Shown one piece after another: positions 61,154 through 64,000 of a stretch of 64,000 nt of DNA. A program made the translations under genes and the position numbers. Source of the DNA: JAVBWO01 sp036677375 (GTDB lineage Bacteria; Bacillota; Dehalobacteriia; UBA4068; UBA4997); the NCBI GenBank assembly GCA_036677375.1, contig JAVBWO010000022.1, positions 1-64,000 of the forward strand, in the 5' to 3' direction. The number at the start of each line of letters is the position of its first letter. The stretch's first letter is position 1. The notes under the pieces are model-generated. The model was not told the origin of the DNA. It did no database searches and saw only the letters and a list, made by a program, of their open reading frames with translations.

Positions 61154-62980
61154 ATGTGCGGTATTATTGGTTATACCGGCGAACTGCTTTGCCGGGATAT
61201 TCTTATAAGCGGATTGGATAAATTGGCCTACCGAGGTTATGATTCAGCCGGCATTGCTCTTTTACAGGGCGATGATATCGTGGTGAAAAAAGCCAAAGGA
61301 AAACTGGAAGTTTTGAAGGAACTTTTAGAGGATGATCCCGTAGACGGTCATATTGGTATTGGGCATACCCGCTGGGCTACCCATGGCGAGCCTTCCTATA
61401 TCAATTCTCATCCTCATTTGGATAACGGCATGGGGATCGCTATTGTTCATAACGGCATTATTGAGAATTACCACCGGCTGAAAAAGATGCTTATAGAGCG
61501 CGGCATCGAATTCCGTTCCGAAACGGATACCGAAGTAGTAGCCCAGTTATTGGGCTATTATTATGAAGGCGACATGCTGGCGACCATCTATAAGGTGGTA
61601 GCCATGCTGGAAGGTTCCTTTGCTCTGGCTATTATTTGCAAGGAAAAGCCGGATACGATTTACTGTTTGAGAAAGGACAGCCCGCTGATCGTGGGCACCA
61701 GCGGCAAGGGCAATTTTATTGCATCCGACGTGCCGGCGATCCTAGAATATACCAGAGATATTTATTACCTGGAAAACTTTGAGGTAGGGGTGCTGACGCC
61801 CTATAACATTACTTTTTTCGATCAATTTGGCGAGGTTTGCCAAAAGGAGCGGCACCATGTGGAATGGGATGTGGAGTCAGCGCAAAAGGGCGGCTTCGAG
61901 CATTTCATGATGAAGGAGATTCACGAGCAACCTCAGGTGCTGCAATGTACCTATCAGCATTATGTGGATGATGCCGGCAATATTCGGGCGGCAGAAATGC
62001 CCATTGATCCGGAAACGGCGGTTTCCATGAGAAAGCTAGGCGTGATTGCCTGCGGCACGGCTTATCATGCCGGCGTCATTGGGAAATATCTCATCGAAGA
62101 AATCGTTCGTATGCCTGTGTATGTGGATATCGCTTCGGAATTCCGTTATCGCAACCCCATCATTGAACCGGGGGATCTTTATATCGTTGTTAGTCAGTCC
62201 GGTGAAACCGCCGACAGCATTGCGGCAATGCGCCTGGTACAGCAGCAGGGCGGCAAGGTTATCGCTATTTGCAACGTGGTGGGCAGCACCATTGCCCGGG
62301 AAGCGGATGCCGTGCTTTTTACCTACGCCGGACCAGAGATCGCGGTGGCTTCCACCAAAGCCTATATGACCCAAATGATGGTGTTCTATCTCTTGGGCCT
62401 GGATCTGGCAGGGAAGCGTCAGACCATGGCATCAGAACGCATCAGGGAACTGATTTTGACCATGGCGAAAATTCCCAATCAGGTACAGAAGCTCTTGGAC
62501 GGCAAGGATCAAGTACAGTATTTTGCTAGCCGCGAATTTGATAGCAAACATATTTTTTATATCGGCCGGGGCATGGATTATGCCTTGACTATGGAAGCCG
62601 CTTTAAAAATGAAGGAGATTTCCTATATTCATTCCGAGGCCTATGCCGCCGGGGAACTGAAGCACGGTACGATTGCTTTGATTGAGGACGGCACCTTAGT
62701 GGTGGCGCTGGCTAACCAGCATAGCCTCCTGGAAAAAATGGCCAGCAACATTAAAGAGGTTGTGGTAAGGGGAGCCAAAGTCCTGGCTGTGACCAACGGA
62801 CACTCGGAGATTATCTCCTGCGAATCCGATTCGGTATGGGAACTGCCGGAAACAGATTGTTTCCTGGCACCTTTTTTAGCCATTGTGCCCATGCAGCTTT
62901 TGGCGTACTATATGGCAGTGCAGCGGGGCTGTGATGTAGATAAGCCCAGAAACCTGGCGAAAAGCGTGACGGTGGAATAA
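61154..62980 (+). CDS. glmS: Glutamine-fructose-6-phosphate aminotransferase
   Basis: 608 residues. It makes glucosamine 6-phosphate, the first step to UDP-GlcNAc and cell wall. The start is ATG 61154, so that Cys2 becomes the N-terminal nucleophile of the glutaminase domain (MCGIIGYTG); the ATG two codons earlier would block it. Glutaminase domain 1-240 (GHTRWATHGEPS, HNGIIENY), then two SIS isomerase domains (about 285-425 with ACGTAYHAG and VSQSGETADS; 455-590 with GRGMDYALTMEAALKMKEISY) and the C-terminal KPRNLAKSVTVE. GGGAGG is seven bases upstream. Confidence 0.97.
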   Translation: MCGIIGYTGELLCRDILISGLDKLAYRGYDSAGIALLQGDDIVVKKAKGKLEVLKELLEDDPVDGHIGIGHTRWATHGEPSYINSHPHLDNGMGIAIVHNGIIENYHRLKKMLIERGIEFRSETDTEVVAQLLGYYYEGDMLATIYKVVAMLEGSFALAIICKEKPDTIYCLRKDSPLIVGTSGKGNFIASDVPAILEYTRDIYYLENFEVGVLTPYNITFFDQFGEVCQKERHHVEWDVESAQKGGFEHFMMKEIHEQPQVLQCTYQHYVDDAGNIRAAEMPIDPETAVSMRKLGVIACGTAYHAGVIGKYLIEEIVRMPVYVDIASEFRYRNPIIEPGDLYIVVSQSGETADSIAAMRLVQQQGGKVIAICNVVGSTIAREADAVLFTYAGPEIAVASTKAYMTQMMVFYLLGLDLAGKRQTMASERIRELILTMAKIPNQVQKLLDGKDQVQYFASREFDSKHIFYIGRGMDYALTMEAALKMKEISYIHSEAYAAGELKHGTIALIEDGTLVVALANQHSLLEKMASNIKEVVVRGAKVLAVTNGHSEIISCESDSVWELPETDCFLAPFLAIVPMQLLAYYMAVQRGCDVDKPRNLAKSVTVE

Positions 62981-62983
62981 AAG

Positions 62984-63469
62984 ATGTCGGTGGAAACAGT
63001 AAGAGAATACTTCAAACAATGGGGTAGGGCAGGGGATATCTTGGAATTTCCCGTTTCCAGCGCTACCGTGGAACTGGCGGCCCAGGCACTGCATGTGGCT
63101 CCCGCACGCATTGCCAAGACCTTGTCTTTTCAGGGCAGGGAAGGCTGTATTTTGATCATCACCGCGGGAGACGCCCGCGTCGACAGCCGTAAATTTAAAG
63201 ATTGCTTTGCTTTAAAAGCCAAAATGCTGGCGCCGAAAGAAGTGCTGGAGCAAACCGGCCATGCTGTCGGCGGCGTCTGCCCTTTTGCCTTAAAGGATAG
63301 TTACACGCAAGTGTATATGGATATTTCTCTGCGGCGTTTTGAAACGGTATTTCCTGCCTGCGGCAGCAGCAATTCTGCCATTGAGCTGGACTGTGAAGAG
63401 CTTTTCCGCTATTCCCAGAGCTTAGCCTGGGTGGACGTCTGCAAGGACTGGCAGGCGGCGGCATCGTAG
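62984..63469 (+). CDS. YbaK/EbsC-family aminoacyl-tRNA deacylase
   Basis: 161 residues. The YbaK fold is shown by ARIAKTLSFQG (catalytic-site Lys), RVDSRKFKDCF and GHAVGGVCPFALKD, the family signature loop. These enzymes clear mischarged tRNA, often Cys-tRNA(Pro), in trans. It begins three bases after the glmS stop and lacks a clear ribosome binding site of its own, so translation is probably coupled to glmS. Confidence 0.88.
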   Translation: MSVETVREYFKQWGRAGDILEFPVSSATVELAAQALHVAPARIAKTLSFQGREGCILIITAGDARVDSRKFKDCFALKAKMLAPKEVLEQTGHAVGGVCPFALKDSYTQVYMDISLRRFETVFPACGSSNSAIELDCEELFRYSQSLAWVDVCKDWQAAAS

Positions 63470-63557
63470 AGGGGTTGTCCGAAGTTGGCGCTACAGGAAA
63501 GGCAAAAGCAAAGATAACAGAAACGCAATGCCGGGAATAAGGATTTTTTCATACGCT

Positions 63558-63590
63558 AAGGCCGTCTGTTTACAGACGGCCTTTCTTCTT
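63558..63590 (+). terminator. Terminator after glmS-ybaK
   Basis: AAGGCCGTCTG/CAGACGGCCTT, loop TTTA, with a T-rich tail. Confidence 0.85.
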
Positions 63591-63806
63591 TTATAAAAGA
63601 GTATAAAGACTCCTTTAGGGGTTAGTCGGTAATAAAAATACCCCTTCAAGGGCTGCAAAAGAGACAACGACATGGGCTTAAACGAAGAGAAAGCCAGCGC
63701 CTTGAGACACAGGTTATCAAAAAAGACTTATAGGCTTAGTGCAAACCACTCGTTTGTTGAAGTGGTCAATAGAAAGTAGACAGAAAAAACAATAAGCATT
63801 AACCGT

Positions 63807-64000
63807 TCAGATGAAACTGGACAGGGGATTTATATGTAATTTGGCAACAGGTCTTTGTAAATTGAAATACTCAACAGCCTGCCGAATGACAGCAAAAATA
63901 TCATTAGATTGCTTGAAATAAAAATCCAAGTTAATTCTTCTTTAAACCGGCCAAGGAAACTCTCAATCACAGCATTATCATGCGGTGTTCTGGCACAAGA
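63807..64000 (-). mobile_element. C-terminal part of an IS3-family transposase, frameshifted
   Basis: The minus strand enters from the right edge with ARTPHDNAVIESFLGRFKEEL, the DNA-x-x-E segment of IS3-family integrase cores. It then changes frame near 63935 and continues as LDFYFKQSNDIFAVIRQA, VEYFNLQRPVAKLHINPLSS to a stop at 63807. One base change is needed to join the two parts, so the copy is probably dead. The rest of the element lies outside the window. Confidence 0.82.

Overview
The window looks like chromosome from an anaerobic Firmicute (Bacillota, clostridial type; genus not determinable from sequence alone). Supporting signs are strong AGGAGG-type ribosome binding sites with frequent TTG/GTG starts, Gram-positive lipoproteins, S-layer-homology (SLH) anchored proteins, a 2-hydroxyacyl-CoA dehydratase activase, a molybdenum aldehyde oxidoreductase, cobalamin and molybdenum-cofactor riboswitches, and ECF-type transport. 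Most genes are separated by clear intrinsic terminators, so operon borders are easy to read.

Layout. 0-3.1 kb: end of an unidentified gene, a VOC/methylmalonyl-CoA-epimerase-like protein, a DUF819 membrane protein and a MerR regulator. 3.3-12.5 kb: polynucleotide phosphorylase, a PepV-like dipeptidase, a PucR regulator, a cytosine-permease-like gene broken by a one-base slip in a G8 tract, an M29/NicX-like metalloenzyme and a small solute-binding-like protein. 12.8-16.3 kb (minus): an ABC-2 drug-efflux operon with its own TetR repressor and a palindromic operator on the promoter. 16.6-22.8 kb: zinc-ribbon AIM24 protein, lipoprotein, NiaR repressor, PTS_EIIC_2-type membrane protein, ABC exporter. 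23-28 kb (mostly minus): a MOP-type aldehyde oxidoreductase behind a Moco riboswitch and tandem terminators, a decayed yedF, a BadF/HgdC activase and a decayed dehydratase fragment.

28-36.4 kb is one long plus-strand operon: two ADP-ribosylglycohydrolase-family proteins in tandem (the second without key metal ligands), a ribose/nucleoside-type ABC transporter (single-domain ATPase, permease, lipoprotein), a divergent pseudouridine-5'-phosphate-glycosidase-like protein, a MtaA/UroD-family protein and a PfkB kinase. Together they suggest import and breakdown of an unusual nucleoside or ribosyl conjugate.

36.7-48.3 kb is the most striking block. Two cobalamin riboswitches with near-identical promoters control (i) a 1265-residue SLH-anchored protein combining two DUF4430 domains with an alpha/alpha barrel, the two folds that make up intrinsic factor/transcobalamin, and (ii) an operon of a DUF4430 lipoprotein, the T, fused A-A and S parts of an ECF transporter, and a second SLH barrel protein. 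I read this as a complete corrinoid capture-and-import system.

48.4-55.8 kb (minus) holds a flavodoxin-like protein, a Rossmann dehydrogenase-like protein and a 1617-residue fusion of HD, helical-repeat, NadD-like nucleotidyltransferase, possible acetyltransferase and phosphoribosyltransferase-like modules. 56-64 kb has a decayed DUF3089 gene, an oligopeptide-type binding lipoprotein, a small membrane protein, a second M29/NicX paralogue, glmS, a YbaK deacylase and the frameshifted end of an IS3-family transposase.
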